A DNA stretch of 64,000 nt. Source: JADGOV01 sp963814355 (GTDB lineage: Bacteria > Actinomycetota > Actinomycetes > JADGOV01). The notes beneath the pieces were generated by a model. The model was given only the letters and a program-made list of their open reading frames with translations, searched no databases and was not told the origin of the DNA. The position numbers and the translations under genes are program-made. Positions 24,364 to 32,677 of this stretch are shown here, one piece after another. The stretch lies in contig CAWFCZ010000018.1 of NCBI GenBank assembly GCA_963814355.1, positions 992,001 to 1,056,000 of the forward strand, given 5' to 3'. The stretch's first letter is position 1; each line of letters opens with the position of its first letter.

Positions 24364-25605
24364 CTAGGCGCTGCGGGCGAGTGGCACCGTCCAGGCCACG
24401 GTCGTCCCGCGCGCATTGAGACCGGACGTCGTCCCGATCGAGCCGGCCAGGGTCTCCGCGCGCTGGCGGATGTTGCCGAGCCCACTGCGCCGGCGGGTGC
24501 TGCCCATGCCCACACCGTCGTCGGCCACGATCACGGTGAGCAGGCCGGCCTCGGCCCGGACCACGATCTCGGTCGCGCTGGCCTCGGCGTGGCGGGCGAC
24601 GTTGGCCAGCAGTTCCCGCAGCACCGCGAGCAGGTGACCCTGCACCGGCGCCGGCACGCCTTCGTCGAGCGGCCCCTCGAGCCGGACGTGCGGTTCGAAG
24701 CCGAGCGCCGTGCGACTTTGCGAAACCACCTCGAGGACCCGGGCCCGCAGGCCAATGTCGAGCGGATCGGACTGCTGAAGGGAGAAGATCGTCCGCCGGA
24801 TTTCGCGGATTGTCTCGTCCAGGTCGTTCACCGCGCTGTCCAGCCGGGCCTCCGCCCCCGGATCGTTGAGGTAGCGCCCTAGTCCCTGCAAAGACAGGCC
24901 GGTGGCGAACAGCCGCTGGATGACCAGGTCGTGCAGGTCCCTGGCGATCCGGTCCCGGTCCTCGTACACCGCGAGGCGGCCGAGGTCGCGCTGGGCGCGC
25001 TGGGCGTCCTCGTACTGCCGGGCTATCTCGATCGCCACGCCGGCGGCGGCGGCGAGCGCCAGCACGATGTCCTCGTCGGCGTCGGTGAACTCCTCGCCCC
25101 CCGCCTTCTCCGCCAGGTACAGATTGCCGAAGACCACCCCACGAACCAGGATGGGCACGCCGAGAAAAGTACGCATCGGCGGGTGGCCCGGCGGAAAGCC
25201 GTGCGCCGCGGGATGCGCGGTGACATCGGCGAGTCGCAGCGGCTTCGGCTCGTCGAGCAGCAGGCCGAGGATCCCGCGGGCGTGCGGGTACTCCCCCATG
25301 CCGGCGATGGTCTCCTCGTTCACTCCGACCGCGACGAAGTTCGACAAGTGCCGACGGTCGGCCCCGACGACCCCGAGGGCCGCGTACCGGGCGCCGGCCA
25401 AGATGCGGGCAGCGTCGGCGATGCGGCGAAGCGTGACGTCGGAGTGCAGATGACTGGCCACGGCAACCACGGCCTGCAACAGCCCGGGAAGCCGCTGATG
25501 CGCGGGCAGCAATTCGCCGCCGCGCTCGAGCAGTTCCTGAAGCAGCTCCTCAAGTCGGGCAGAATCTTGCGCCGGCATGGACTGCGCCGGCGACGGTAAG
25601 GTCAT
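24364..25605 (-). CDS. GAF-domain sensor histidine kinase, DevS-like
   Basis: 413 residues. One GAF domain (about 50-195) with GFPPGHPPMRTFLGVPILVR and FGNLYLAEKAGGEEFTDADE, then a HisKA_3 helix with the phosphoacceptor His225 (DRIARDLHDLVIQRLFATGL) and an ATPase domain (ANVARHAEASATEIVV, then DDGVGMG and GLGNIRQRAETLAG). Mycobacterial DevS/DosT have two GAF domains, here there is one. Whether it binds heme cannot be decided from the sequence. Presumed partner of the convergent response regulator. Confidence 0.88.
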   Translation of the reverse strand: MTLPSPAQSMPAQDSARLEELLQELLERGGELLPAHQRLPGLLQAVVAVASHLHSDVTLRRIADAARILAGARYAALGVVGADRRHLSNFVAVGVNEETIAGMGEYPHARGILGLLLDEPKPLRLADVTAHPAAHGFPPGHPPMRTFLGVPILVRGVVFGNLYLAEKAGGEEFTDADEDIVLALAAAAGVAIEIARQYEDAQRAQRDLGRLAVYEDRDRIARDLHDLVIQRLFATGLSLQGLGRYLNDPGAEARLDSAVNDLDETIREIRRTIFSLQQSDPLDIGLRARVLEVVSQSRTALGFEPHVRLEGPLDEGVPAPVQGHLLAVLRELLANVARHAEASATEIVVRAEAGLLTVIVADDGVGMGSTRRRSGLGNIRQRAETLAGSIGTTSGLNARGTTVAWTVPLARSA

Positions 25606-25829
25606 GGCCTACTACGCCCCAGCCTTGAACGTCGAGGACGCCGGGGCCATGGACGTCGATGTCGGGCCATAAGATCGCAAGTGTAGAACGGCCCCTCGTG
25701 ATGGTGTCGACTGGTCCACCGTTGGCGGACAAAAGCCCCTACCGACGACGTGACGGACCCCTTCGCGATGGCGGTGGCCTGGGGTACCCGCGATACCAGA
25801 TGATCGCCGGGTCGGCGGAGCCCGCAGGC

Positions 25830-26234
25830 TCAGTGCTCGACCAGTACGACGCCGAGCAGCAGGGCGAGGAGGGCGGACAGGCCGGCGAGACTGCCCCAGA
25901 CCGCCACGCCGATTCGACTCCGGGCCCGGGTGTGCAGGTACGCGGCCACCCCGGACAGGGCCACCACCGCGAGCTTGATGTTGAGTGTGGTGGCGTACCG
26001 GCCGGTGTTGTCCTTCGCCTCGGCGGCCATGTTCCAGCCGCCCGTGACCAGCAGCACGCCGAAGGCCGGCCAGGCGATCCGGTTGTACCGGGCAGCCACC
26101 GCCCTGGGCACGTCCGCACCGGCGGCCCGCAGCGCCGGTAACAACCCGACGAAGACGATCTGGCCACCGACCCACACCGTCGCGGCCGTGATGTGCAAAA
26201 AGAGCCGGAGACCGGCTAACGTGAAGGGCAGCAT
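25830..26234 (-). CDS. CopD-like four-helix membrane protein
   Basis: 134 residues with four hydrophobic segments and LHITAATVWVGGQIVFVGLL plus LLVTGGWNMAAE, typical of the copper-resistance D/UPF-type membrane domain. Start MLPFTLAGLRLFLHIT. It sits between the sensor kinase and the flavin-binding protein. Copper or heme-redox roles are possible by family, not shown here. The 224 bases down to the kinase start hold no gene that I can see. Confidence 0.7.
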   Translation of the reverse strand: MLPFTLAGLRLFLHITAATVWVGGQIVFVGLLPALRAAGADVPRAVAARYNRIAWPAFGVLLVTGGWNMAAEAKDNTGRYATTLNIKLAVVALSGVAAYLHTRARSRIGVAVWGSLAGLSALLALLLGVVLVEH

Positions 26235-26320
26235 CGAGCCAGTGGATCAGACCGCCCTGGATCGCCTTGTCCCGGGTCGAAGCCGGCGGAATTATAGGCC
26301 GGGCCGGTCCTACGCCGCGC

Positions 26321-26339
26321 AAGGCCCTAAGTCCCTAGC
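26321..26339. promoter_or_regulatory. Candidate DevR/DosR-like box upstream of the PNPOx-like gene
   Basis: On the minus strand CTAGGGACTTAGGGCCTTG contains GGGACT plus a GGGCC half-site, partly matching the mycobacterial DosR box (GGGACTWWAGTCCC core). A second GC-rich dyad, AGGCCGGGCCGGTCCT, lies at 26296-26311. Both are within 80 bases of the GTG at 26373. Match is partial and by eye. Confidence 0.35.
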
Positions 26340-26372
26340 TAAATCGGTTCGCCACCCAGCAGGCTTGGGCAA

Positions 26373-26789
26373 GTGACGTCTGCCCCGTGGATGGATGAAC
26401 TCGACCCGCGGGAGTGTGCCGATTTGCTGCGCACCAGCCGGGTTGGTCGGGTCATTCTGACCGACCGCGCGCTGCCGGTGGCCATGCCGGTCAACTACGC
26501 GGTGGACGGGGACAGCATTGTGTTCCGCACCGGTAGCAGCGGTGCGCTCAACGCGGCGGCCGCCGGGGCGGTGGTCGCCTTCGAGGTCGACGATCTCGAC
26601 CCGGTGCGCCGCGTCGGCTGGAGCGTGCTGGTCACCGGCGTGATACGGGCGATCACCGGGGTCTCCGACCTGCTCCGCGCCGAGCAGTTGCGGCTGGACT
26701 CCTGGGGTGCCGCCGGTCCGGACAGCCGTTTTGTCCGGATCCCGTTCGCCATGCTCACCGGCCGGCGGCTCCGGGCCGAGGCCGCCTGA
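26373..26789 (+). CDS. Pyridoxamine 5'-phosphate oxidase-like flavin-binding protein
   Basis: 138-residue split-barrel protein of the PNPOx-like superfamily, starting MTSAPWMDELDPRECADLL, with RTSRVGRVILTDRALPVAMP, NYAVDGDSIVFRT and VVAFEVDDLD. Family members bind FMN or F420; proteins of this kind belong to actinobacterial hypoxic regulons. It converges on the nitroreductase gene, 6 bases apart. Substrate unknown. Confidence 0.8.
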   Translation: MTSAPWMDELDPRECADLLRTSRVGRVILTDRALPVAMPVNYAVDGDSIVFRTGSSGALNAAAAGAVVAFEVDDLDPVRRVGWSVLVTGVIRAITGVSDLLRAEQLRLDSWGAAGPDSRFVRIPFAMLTGRRLRAEAA

Positions 26790-26795
26790 CCACGG

Positions 26796-27767
26796 TCAGT
26801 CCGCCGGGTCGATCACCGACTCGACCGGGCGCCGTCCGGTACCGGTCACTGACGCGTCGGCCGGGTGCCCCATCCGCAGCACCATCTGGGGATGGCCGAG
26901 CAGCCGCAGCTCCCGCCCCCACATGGTTCGGGTAGCCGGCATGTCGAGCACTTGGCCCAGCGGCGAAGCCTGGATGTCCTCGCTGGCCGCGCGGAGCAAC
27001 ACCCAGCCCATCGCCCGGCCGGCTGCGAGCCACGCCGCCCGGTCGTCGCGGTCCGTGACGAGGACCACCACGAGTGGTCGCTCCACCGGGTCGTCCTCGG
27101 ATCCACCGCGGGTTTCGGCCGGCTCGCCGCCGAAATTGCGCATCGCCAGGGAGGTCCGCGGGCCGGCCGCCGAGACGGCCGAATCGGGTACGCCGTCCTC
27201 GGCGTCGGCGCCGGTGCGCCGCCAGCGCTGCAGTTCCTCGCGGTAGGCCGGGTCGGCGGTTTCGATCTGGTCGGCCCGATCGAGCAGCACGCTGGCCACG
27301 ACCAGGTCATCGGGCCTGGTCAAGGCGTGCAGCCTCACCCCCAGCCCGGATACCCCTCTGGAGAGCGCAGCGACCAGTTCGTCGGGTACCGGCGTGGCGT
27401 CGAAGGCGCCGCGGTGGGTGTGCCGGCGCGGCATCGCCTCGACCATCGCCTGCTCTTCGGCGGTCGGCGCTCGCTCGGTCCCGAAGGTCATCCGGGCCAA
27501 GTGGTCGAGGTCCCCGGGGTCCGGCAGCAGCGTGACGCTGACCGCGGCACCGGCGGCGCGGCCGGCCAGCACGGCGTGTTCCAGCGCCACCCCGCAACTC
27601 AGCACGCGCTGACGGCCGGTCGGGTCAACGACGGCCACCGCGCGGGACGGGTCGGCGAAGAGGTCCAGCTGGTCGGTGCCGATCCGGAACCGCCACGGCT
27701 GGGTGTTGTGGATCGACGGCGCGGCGGTCGCCCGGCGGACGATGTCGCGGAGCTGCTCGGAATCCAT
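26796..27767 (-). CDS. Acg-family nitroreductase-like FMN protein
   Basis: 323 residues of the Acg (Rv2032/Rv3131-like) branch of nitroreductases. Motifs: APSIHNTQPWRF near the start, MPRRHTHRGAFD, and GRAMGWVLLRAASEDIQASP. ATG at 27767 is preceded by GGGAGGCTCTG; the longer upstream start lacks similarity. Acg-type proteins are DosR-regulated in Mycobacterium tuberculosis and may sequester FMN; the neighbouring DevR/S-like pair makes similar control here likely. Confidence 0.83.
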   Translation of the reverse strand: MDSEQLRDIVRRATAAPSIHNTQPWRFRIGTDQLDLFADPSRAVAVVDPTGRQRVLSCGVALEHAVLAGRAAGAAVSVTLLPDPGDLDHLARMTFGTERAPTAEEQAMVEAMPRRHTHRGAFDATPVPDELVAALSRGVSGLGVRLHALTRPDDLVVASVLLDRADQIETADPAYREELQRWRRTGADAEDGVPDSAVSAAGPRTSLAMRNFGGEPAETRGGSEDDPVERPLVVVLVTDRDDRAAWLAAGRAMGWVLLRAASEDIQASPLGQVLDMPATRTMWGRELRLLGHPQMVLRMGHPADASVTGTGRRPVESVIDPAD

Positions 27768-27990
27768 CAGAGCCTCCCTGCCGTTGACGCGGACGGTCCC
27801 CTGGCTGGTGAGCATGCGGCGGGTCGGCCACCGCGAACCGCTGGCGGCGTCGGCTGGGCGCAGGCCTGGCCAGCCCGCCAATGGTTCCTCACGCGACAGT
27901 AGACCTGACGGTCGGTTTGCCTAAACCCGGCGTCGCTGCTGGTTGCCGGCGCGCGGGCGACATACGATGGCAGGGCACTCTCGGAAGGGC

Positions 27991-29874
27991 ATGCGTACCT
28001 TGACCCAGTTGGTCGGACCTCCGACGCGCTTCAAACCGGTCGAGCAGCGGGACCGGGTCGTCATCCGCTTCGCCGGCGACTCCGGTGACGGCATGCAGCT
28101 CACCGGTGACCGCTTCACCGCCGAAACCGCCGCCTTCGGCAACGACCTGTCCACCCTGCCGGACTTCCCGGCGGAGATCCGGGCCCCGGCCGGCACCCTG
28201 CCGGGGGTCTCGGCGTTCCAGCTCCAGTTCTCCGACCACGAGATCCTCACCCCCGGCGACGCCTCCGACGTCCTGGTCGCCATGAACCCGGCCGCGCTCA
28301 AGGCCAACCTGGGCGACCTGCGCTCCGGCGGCGACCTGATCGTGAACACCGACGAGTTCACCAAGCGCAACCTCGCCCGGGTGGGCTACGCGGCGAACCC
28401 CCTCGAGGACGGTTCGCTCGACCGCTGGCGGGTGCACGCCGTGGCGCTGACCTCGATGACCGTCGAGGCGCTCGCCGACAGCGGGCTGGCCCGCAAGGAG
28501 GCCGAGCGGGCCAAGAACATGTTCGCGCTCGGTCTGCTGTCCTGGCTCTACAACCGCCCGACCGAGGGCACGCTGGCCTTTCTGGAGCGGAAGTTCGCCA
28601 AGCAGCCGGAGATCGCCAAGGCCAACGTCAAGGCGTTCCAGGCCGGCTGGTCCTACGGCGAGACCACCGAGTCGTTCTCGGTGTCCTACCAGATCTCCCC
28701 GGCGGCCATGCCGGCCGGGCGGTACCGGCAGATCTCCGGGAACCTGGCCCTGGCGTACGGGCTGATCGCCGCGTCGGCGCGGTCCGGGCTGCCGCTGTTC
28801 CTCGGCGCGTACCCGATCACCCCGGCCTCCGACGTGCTGCACGAACTCAGCAAGCACAAGCGCTTCGGGGTACGGGCGTTCCAGGCCGAAGACGAGATCG
28901 CCGCGATCGGTGCGGCGCTGGGGGCCGCTTTCGGCGGCTCACTCGCGGTGACCACCACCTCCGGGCCCGGGGTGGCCCTCAAGACCGAGACCGTCGGGCT
29001 CGCGGTGTCCCTGGAACTGCCGCTGGTGATCTGCGACATCCAGCGTGGCGGGCCGTCCACCGGGCTGCCGACCAAGACCGAGCAGGCTGACCTGCTGCAG
29101 GCGATGTACGGCCGCAACGGCGAGGCACCGGTACCGATCGTGGCCCCGCGGTCCCCGTCGGACTGCTTCGACGCCGCGCTGGAGGCCTGCCGGATCGCGC
29201 TGACCTACCGCACGCCGGTCTTCCTGCTCTCCGACGGATACCTGGCCAACGGCGCGGAGCCGTGGCGCATCCCGGACGTCGGCGGGCTGCCCGACCTGCA
29301 CGTACCGTTCGCCACCGCGCCGGCGGGCGGCGGCGACTTCCTGCCCTACGAGCGCGATCCGGTGACGCTGGCGCGGCCGTGGGCGGTGCCCGGTACGCCC
29401 GGTCTGGAACACCGGATCGGCGGCCTGGAGAAAGCCGACCGGACCGGGGCGATCAGCTACGACCCGGCGAACCACGACACCATGGTCCGGCTGCGCCAGG
29501 CCAAGGTGGACGGCATCGCCACGTCGATCCCGCCGCTAAACGTGGAGGATCCCTCCGGCGACGCCCGGGTCCTGGTGCTCGGGTGGGGCTCGACGTACGG
29601 GCCGATCGGCGCAGCCTGCCGGCTGGTGCGGGAGGCCGGCGGGCAGGTCGCCCAGGCCCATCTGAGGTACCTCAACCCGTTCCCGGCGAACACCGGCCAG
29701 GTTTTGGCGCGGTATGACCGGGTGCTGCTGCCGGAGATGAACCTCGGGCAGCTCGCCACCCTGATCCGGGCCAGGTACCTGGTGGACGTGGTTTCCTACA
29801 ATCGGGTCCGCGGCATGCCGTTCTCCTCTGCCGAGCTGGCCGGGGTCCTGACGGATGTGATCGCCAGTGTCTGA
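27991..29874 (+). CDS. korA: 2-oxoacid:ferredoxin oxidoreductase, alpha/gamma fusion subunit
   Basis: 627 residues. The gamma-type domain (about 20-200; VVIRFAGDSGDGMQLTGDR) is fused to the alpha domain (about 240-600; GAYPITPASDVLHELSKHK, QAEDEIAAIGAALGAAFGG, TTTSGPGVALKTE). With KorB it oxidises 2-oxoglutarate (or another 2-oxoacid) with CoA and reduces ferredoxin. ATG at 27991 has GGAAGGGC upstream; an earlier in-frame ATG at 27967 is possible. It overlaps korB by 8 bases. Confidence 0.94.
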   Translation: MRTLTQLVGPPTRFKPVEQRDRVVIRFAGDSGDGMQLTGDRFTAETAAFGNDLSTLPDFPAEIRAPAGTLPGVSAFQLQFSDHEILTPGDASDVLVAMNPAALKANLGDLRSGGDLIVNTDEFTKRNLARVGYAANPLEDGSLDRWRVHAVALTSMTVEALADSGLARKEAERAKNMFALGLLSWLYNRPTEGTLAFLERKFAKQPEIAKANVKAFQAGWSYGETTESFSVSYQISPAAMPAGRYRQISGNLALAYGLIAASARSGLPLFLGAYPITPASDVLHELSKHKRFGVRAFQAEDEIAAIGAALGAAFGGSLAVTTTSGPGVALKTETVGLAVSLELPLVICDIQRGGPSTGLPTKTEQADLLQAMYGRNGEAPVPIVAPRSPSDCFDAALEACRIALTYRTPVFLLSDGYLANGAEPWRIPDVGGLPDLHVPFATAPAGGGDFLPYERDPVTLARPWAVPGTPGLEHRIGGLEKADRTGAISYDPANHDTMVRLRQAKVDGIATSIPPLNVEDPSGDARVLVLGWGSTYGPIGAACRLVREAGGQVAQAHLRYLNPFPANTGQVLARYDRVLLPEMNLGQLATLIRARYLVDVVSYNRVRGMPFSSAELAGVLTDVIASV

Positions 29875-30910
29875 GACCGTGCCGCTGCCCGCCACCCCGG
29901 CCGGCGGTCTGGACCTGGTGCCGACCACCGAGGTCAAGCAGAGCGCCAAGGACTTCAAGACCGACCAGGAGGTGCGGTGGTGCCCCGGGTGCGGGGACTA
30001 CGCGATCTTGGCCGCCGTGCAGGGCTTCTTCCCCGAGCTGGGGCTGCGCCGGGAGAACGTCGTCTTCGTCTCCGGCATCGGCTGCTCCTCGCGCTTCCCG
30101 TACTACATGAACACCTACGGGATGCACTCCATCCACGGTCGGGCGCCGGCGATCGCCACCGGCCTGGCCGCCTCCCGGCCCGACCTGTCGGTCTGGGTGA
30201 TCACCGGTGACGGGGACGGGCTGTCCATCGGCGGCAACCACCTGATCCACGCGCTGCGGCGCAACATCAACCTGAAGATCCTGCTGTTCAACAACCGGAT
30301 CTACGGGCTGACCAAGGGCCAGTACTCCCCCACCTCGGAACGAGGGAAGATCACCAAGTCGACGCCGGTGGGGTCCCTGGACCACCCGTTCAACCCGATC
30401 TCGCTCGCGCTCGGTGCCGAGGCGAGCTTCGTGGCCCGGACGCTGGACTCCGACCGCAAGCACCTCACGTCGGTGTTGCGGGCGGCCGCCGCGCACCGCG
30501 GTACCTCGTTCGTGGAGATCTATCAGAACTGCAACATCTTCAACGACGGCACCTTCGACGTACTGAAGGACGCCGACAGCCGGGACGCCGCCCTGCTCCG
30601 GCTGGAGGCGGGTTCGCGGATGGTGTTCGGGGACGGCTCGGCGGTACGCCGCTCGGCCACCGGCGGGGTGGAGGTGTGCGCCGATGACGATCCGGCGGTG
30701 CTGGTCCACGACCCGGCGGTGGTCGATCCGAGTACGCCGTTCGCGCTGTCCCGGCTGACCGAACCGACGCCGATCGGGGTGTTCCGGTCGGTGAGCCGGG
30801 CGACCTACGACGACCTCATGCAGCACCAGCTGGACCTCGCCGCGGCCACCCAGGGCAAGGCCGACCTGGCCGACCTGCTGCACGCCGGGGATACCTGGCA
30901 GGTCGGCTGA
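29867..30910 (+). CDS. korB: 2-oxoacid:ferredoxin oxidoreductase, beta subunit
   Basis: 347-residue thiamine-diphosphate and [4Fe-4S] subunit. Cluster ligands C39 and C42 (WCPGCGDYAIL), C73 (GIGCSSRFP) and C222 (YQNCNIFND) are present, as is the TPP/Mg motif ITGDGDGLSIGGNH (about 112-125). GTG start overlaps the korA end. The last 22 codons plus stop lie inside a 69-bp sequence repeated at 44725-44793, so this gene's 3' end is the left border of the island; the coding sequence itself is intact. Confidence 0.95.
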   Translation: MSETVPLPATPAGGLDLVPTTEVKQSAKDFKTDQEVRWCPGCGDYAILAAVQGFFPELGLRRENVVFVSGIGCSSRFPYYMNTYGMHSIHGRAPAIATGLAASRPDLSVWVITGDGDGLSIGGNHLIHALRRNINLKILLFNNRIYGLTKGQYSPTSERGKITKSTPVGSLDHPFNPISLALGAEASFVARTLDSDRKHLTSVLRAAAAHRGTSFVEIYQNCNIFNDGTFDVLKDADSRDAALLRLEAGSRMVFGDGSAVRRSATGGVEVCADDDPAVLVHDPAVVDPSTPFALSRLTEPTPIGVFRSVSRATYDDLMQHQLDLAAATQGKADLADLLHAGDTWQVG

Positions 30911-30914
30911 CAGC
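30846..30914 (+). repeat. Left direct repeat: korB 3' end (attL-like)
   Basis: 69 bases from the korB 3' end, including its stop codon and 4 bases beyond, matching 44725-44793 with two mismatches (30856 C/T, 30877 G/C). The last 37 bases (30878-30914) are identical. The repeat bounds a segment with recombinase remnants, as expected for integration into a gene's 3' end. Confidence 0.85.
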
Positions 30915-30940
30915 CGCCGGCGGGGCCAGGAGCACGAGCG

Positions 30941-31033
30941 GTGGCCAACTACGAACGACTCGGCACCGAAACTGTCGCCACCTTCAAGCACCGCGACTTC
31001 ACCTACCTGCGCCTCAACATCGGCCAGCACTGA
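30941..31033 (+). CDS. Small ORF of unknown function just inside the island
   Basis: 30 codons from a GTG with AGGAGCACGAGC upstream: VANYERLGTETVATFKHRDF, ending in RLNIGQH. The codon use looks coding (G/C-ending codons throughout). No family recognised; it may be the head of a truncated gene. Confidence 0.3.
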   Translation: MANYERLGTETVATFKHRDFTYLRLNIGQH

Positions 31034-31240
31034 GCATCGTTCCCGGGTGACAACGCCCCGGCAACCCGACTCTGACCAAGCAGTGATCGGCACTGTCGAT
31101 GATCGACTTTGGCCGCCATCACACCTCGTGTGGAGTCGCCGCTGACACCGACAACGTGGGGCGCTTGACCGCCGCGAGCTGATGCACCTGATAGCCCGAC
31201 ATCCAGCTGTCGTCCTCAACGGCCCGCAGAGGATCGACCA

Positions 31241-31332
31241 GCGGGACCGCCGACGAATTTTCGGCGGTACCGCGTGGGACGATCCAGTGGACCTCTTGGC
31301 CGGTCACAGACGCGATCAGGTCGTACTCATGG
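31241..31332. repeat. 92-bp direct repeat, copy A
   Basis: Matches 34584-34675 with three mismatches by eye. It encodes (minus strand) the last ~30 residues of the VapC remnant. Confidence 0.85.
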
Positions 31333-31440
31333 TCGTAGTGAAGCACGGTCACCCGGCGCCGCTCGGCGGTGGCGGCGATCAACAGAATCTGGCAGCGCTG
31401 CGCCGCGGTGTTCACTGCGTGTAGCGAGCGCAGCTTGCTG
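31241..31440 (-). pseudogene. vapC (PIN toxin) C-terminal remnant
   Basis: Reverse-strand text QRCQILLIAATAERRRVTVL followed by HYDHEYDLIASVTGQEVHWI and VPRGTAE is the C-terminal half of a VapC PIN-domain ribonuclease, including the conserved terminal Asp of HYDHEYDLIA. Upstream (31440-31520) another frame holds DIDEILEVVASWPQ-like PIN sequence, so the gene is frameshifted and lacks its N-terminus. Part of it lies in the 92-bp repeat. Confidence 0.6.
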
Positions 31441-31489
31441 GTTGGGGCCAGCTCGCGACGACTTCGAGGATTTCGTCGATGTCCGTCGC

Positions 31490-31695
31490 GGCGTGCAGGA
31501 ACGGTGGGCGGTGCCGTCCACACTGTTCTGGTATATCTCCGGTGAGTACTACCTTGGCACGCTCGTGATCCGGCTGACCTTTGCGGCGAGCTCGCTGACG
31601 AGGAGGGCGGGCACATCGGCTACCACGTCGTCGCGCCTTGGCGAGGCCACGGACACGCCACCCGCATGCTCGCTGCCGGACTTGACGGATGCCGA
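31490..31695 (+). pseudogene. GNAT acetyltransferase fragment with frameshift
   Basis: One frame reads VPSTLFWYISGEYYLGTLVI; about 31580 the similarity continues in another frame as ELADEEGGHIGYHVVAPWRG, then HGHATRMLAAGLD, the acetyl-CoA-binding motif A of GNAT enzymes (V-x-P-x-x-R-G-x-G/A pattern). Both ends are missing. Seen by reading both frames; the family call rests on the motif. Confidence 0.6.
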
Positions 31696-31872
31696 TCGCT
31701 CAGTTCCGCCCGCCCCGCGCCCGCGGCTCACCCTCGCCTGCGTCCTGATCAACCTTCCTCGCCTGGTACAGAAGGAGTCCTGAGACCCAGTCTAAGATCG
31801 TCGACTGTCGCCGTGGGTGCCGCCCACGCGAGCTGTCCTGGCCCCCGGCCTACGGCGTGACGGGAGACTCTG

Positions 31873-32352
31873 ATGGGCTCGTTCGACGTGCTGTTGGACG
31901 ACGAGCGCACCCAGCTCGAAACGTTCGTGGAGGAGTACCGGAGCACCCTCGAGGCGGCCCTCGACTGCCTCACCGAGGAACAAGCCCGCCGACGGCTCGT
32001 CTCGTCGGCGACGACATTGCTCGGGCTGCTCAAGCACGTCACGTGGATGCAGCGGGTGTGGTTCGAGGAGTGCGTCGGCGGTACGTCCCGCCGGAAGCTG
32101 GGCCTGGTGCAGACCCCGGACGAGTCCTTCCGGCTCGCCGACGACGACACCGTCGCCTCCGTCACGGCAGCCCACCGGAAGGCCTGCGCGACAGCCCGGG
32201 CGGCGGTCGCCGACCTGCCGCTGGACGCCGTCGTGACCGGCCACCGAGCCGGGCCACGCACGCTGCGGTGGGTCTACATGCAGGTCCTGCGCGAGCTAGC
32301 TCACCACTGCGGGCACGCCGACATCCTGCGCGAGCAGGTACAAGCCGGCTGA
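31873..32352 (+). CDS. DinB/YfiT-like four-helix protein (DUF664)
   Basis: 159 residues starting MGSFDVLLDDERTQLETFVE. TTLLGLLKHVTWMQRVWFEE and LRELAHHCGHADILREQ supply the His residues of the putative metal site of the DinB fold. Family members include thiol-dependent S-transferases (mycothiol/bacillithiol) and uncharacterised stress proteins. ATG preceded by GGGAGAC. Seems intact, flanked by gene fragments on the left. Confidence 0.8.
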   Translation: MGSFDVLLDDERTQLETFVEEYRSTLEAALDCLTEEQARRRLVSSATTLLGLLKHVTWMQRVWFEECVGGTSRRKLGLVQTPDESFRLADDDTVASVTAAHRKACATARAAVADLPLDAVVTGHRAGPRTLRWVYMQVLRELAHHCGHADILREQVQAG

Positions 32353-32677
32353 GCGCCGGGCGTCGGAGCCGCGGCGCGGTACCGGCTTGGCAAGCATTGC
32401 GAAACGAGGGAGAGCCGGGTCGCCGACGCTCCGATCGAATTCGCCGATGTGTGCGTCCCGCATGACGTACCTGTCCGCGACATCATCACCGGGCGGGGCA
32501 TCTGGGGCAGTTCCACGCCGAGTTGCGCCGAGCGCAGGGGGCGGTCATCGTGCCCCGCAGCGGGTTCGGCGTGCGAGGCGGTGCCGGCAGGTCAGTGAAC
32601 CCGAAAGTGATCGCCGGCAACCCTTGCGGTGGGCTCCGTTCGTCCACCGTCCAGCCGGGCATTGGCGTCGGGGTTGA
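32353..32677. other. 325-base region without a clear gene
   Basis: No intact gene seen. The plus strand can be read as short coding-like pieces in two frames (FADVCVPHDVPVRDIITGRG, then GQFHAELRRAQGAVIVPRSG), which may be a decayed gene of unknown family. Promoter of the araC-like gene should be at the right end. Confidence 0.4.

Noticed and set aside
30846..30914. Integration site being a tRNA gene
   Set aside because: No tRNA fold exists at either repeat; the repeated sequence is the coding end of korB.
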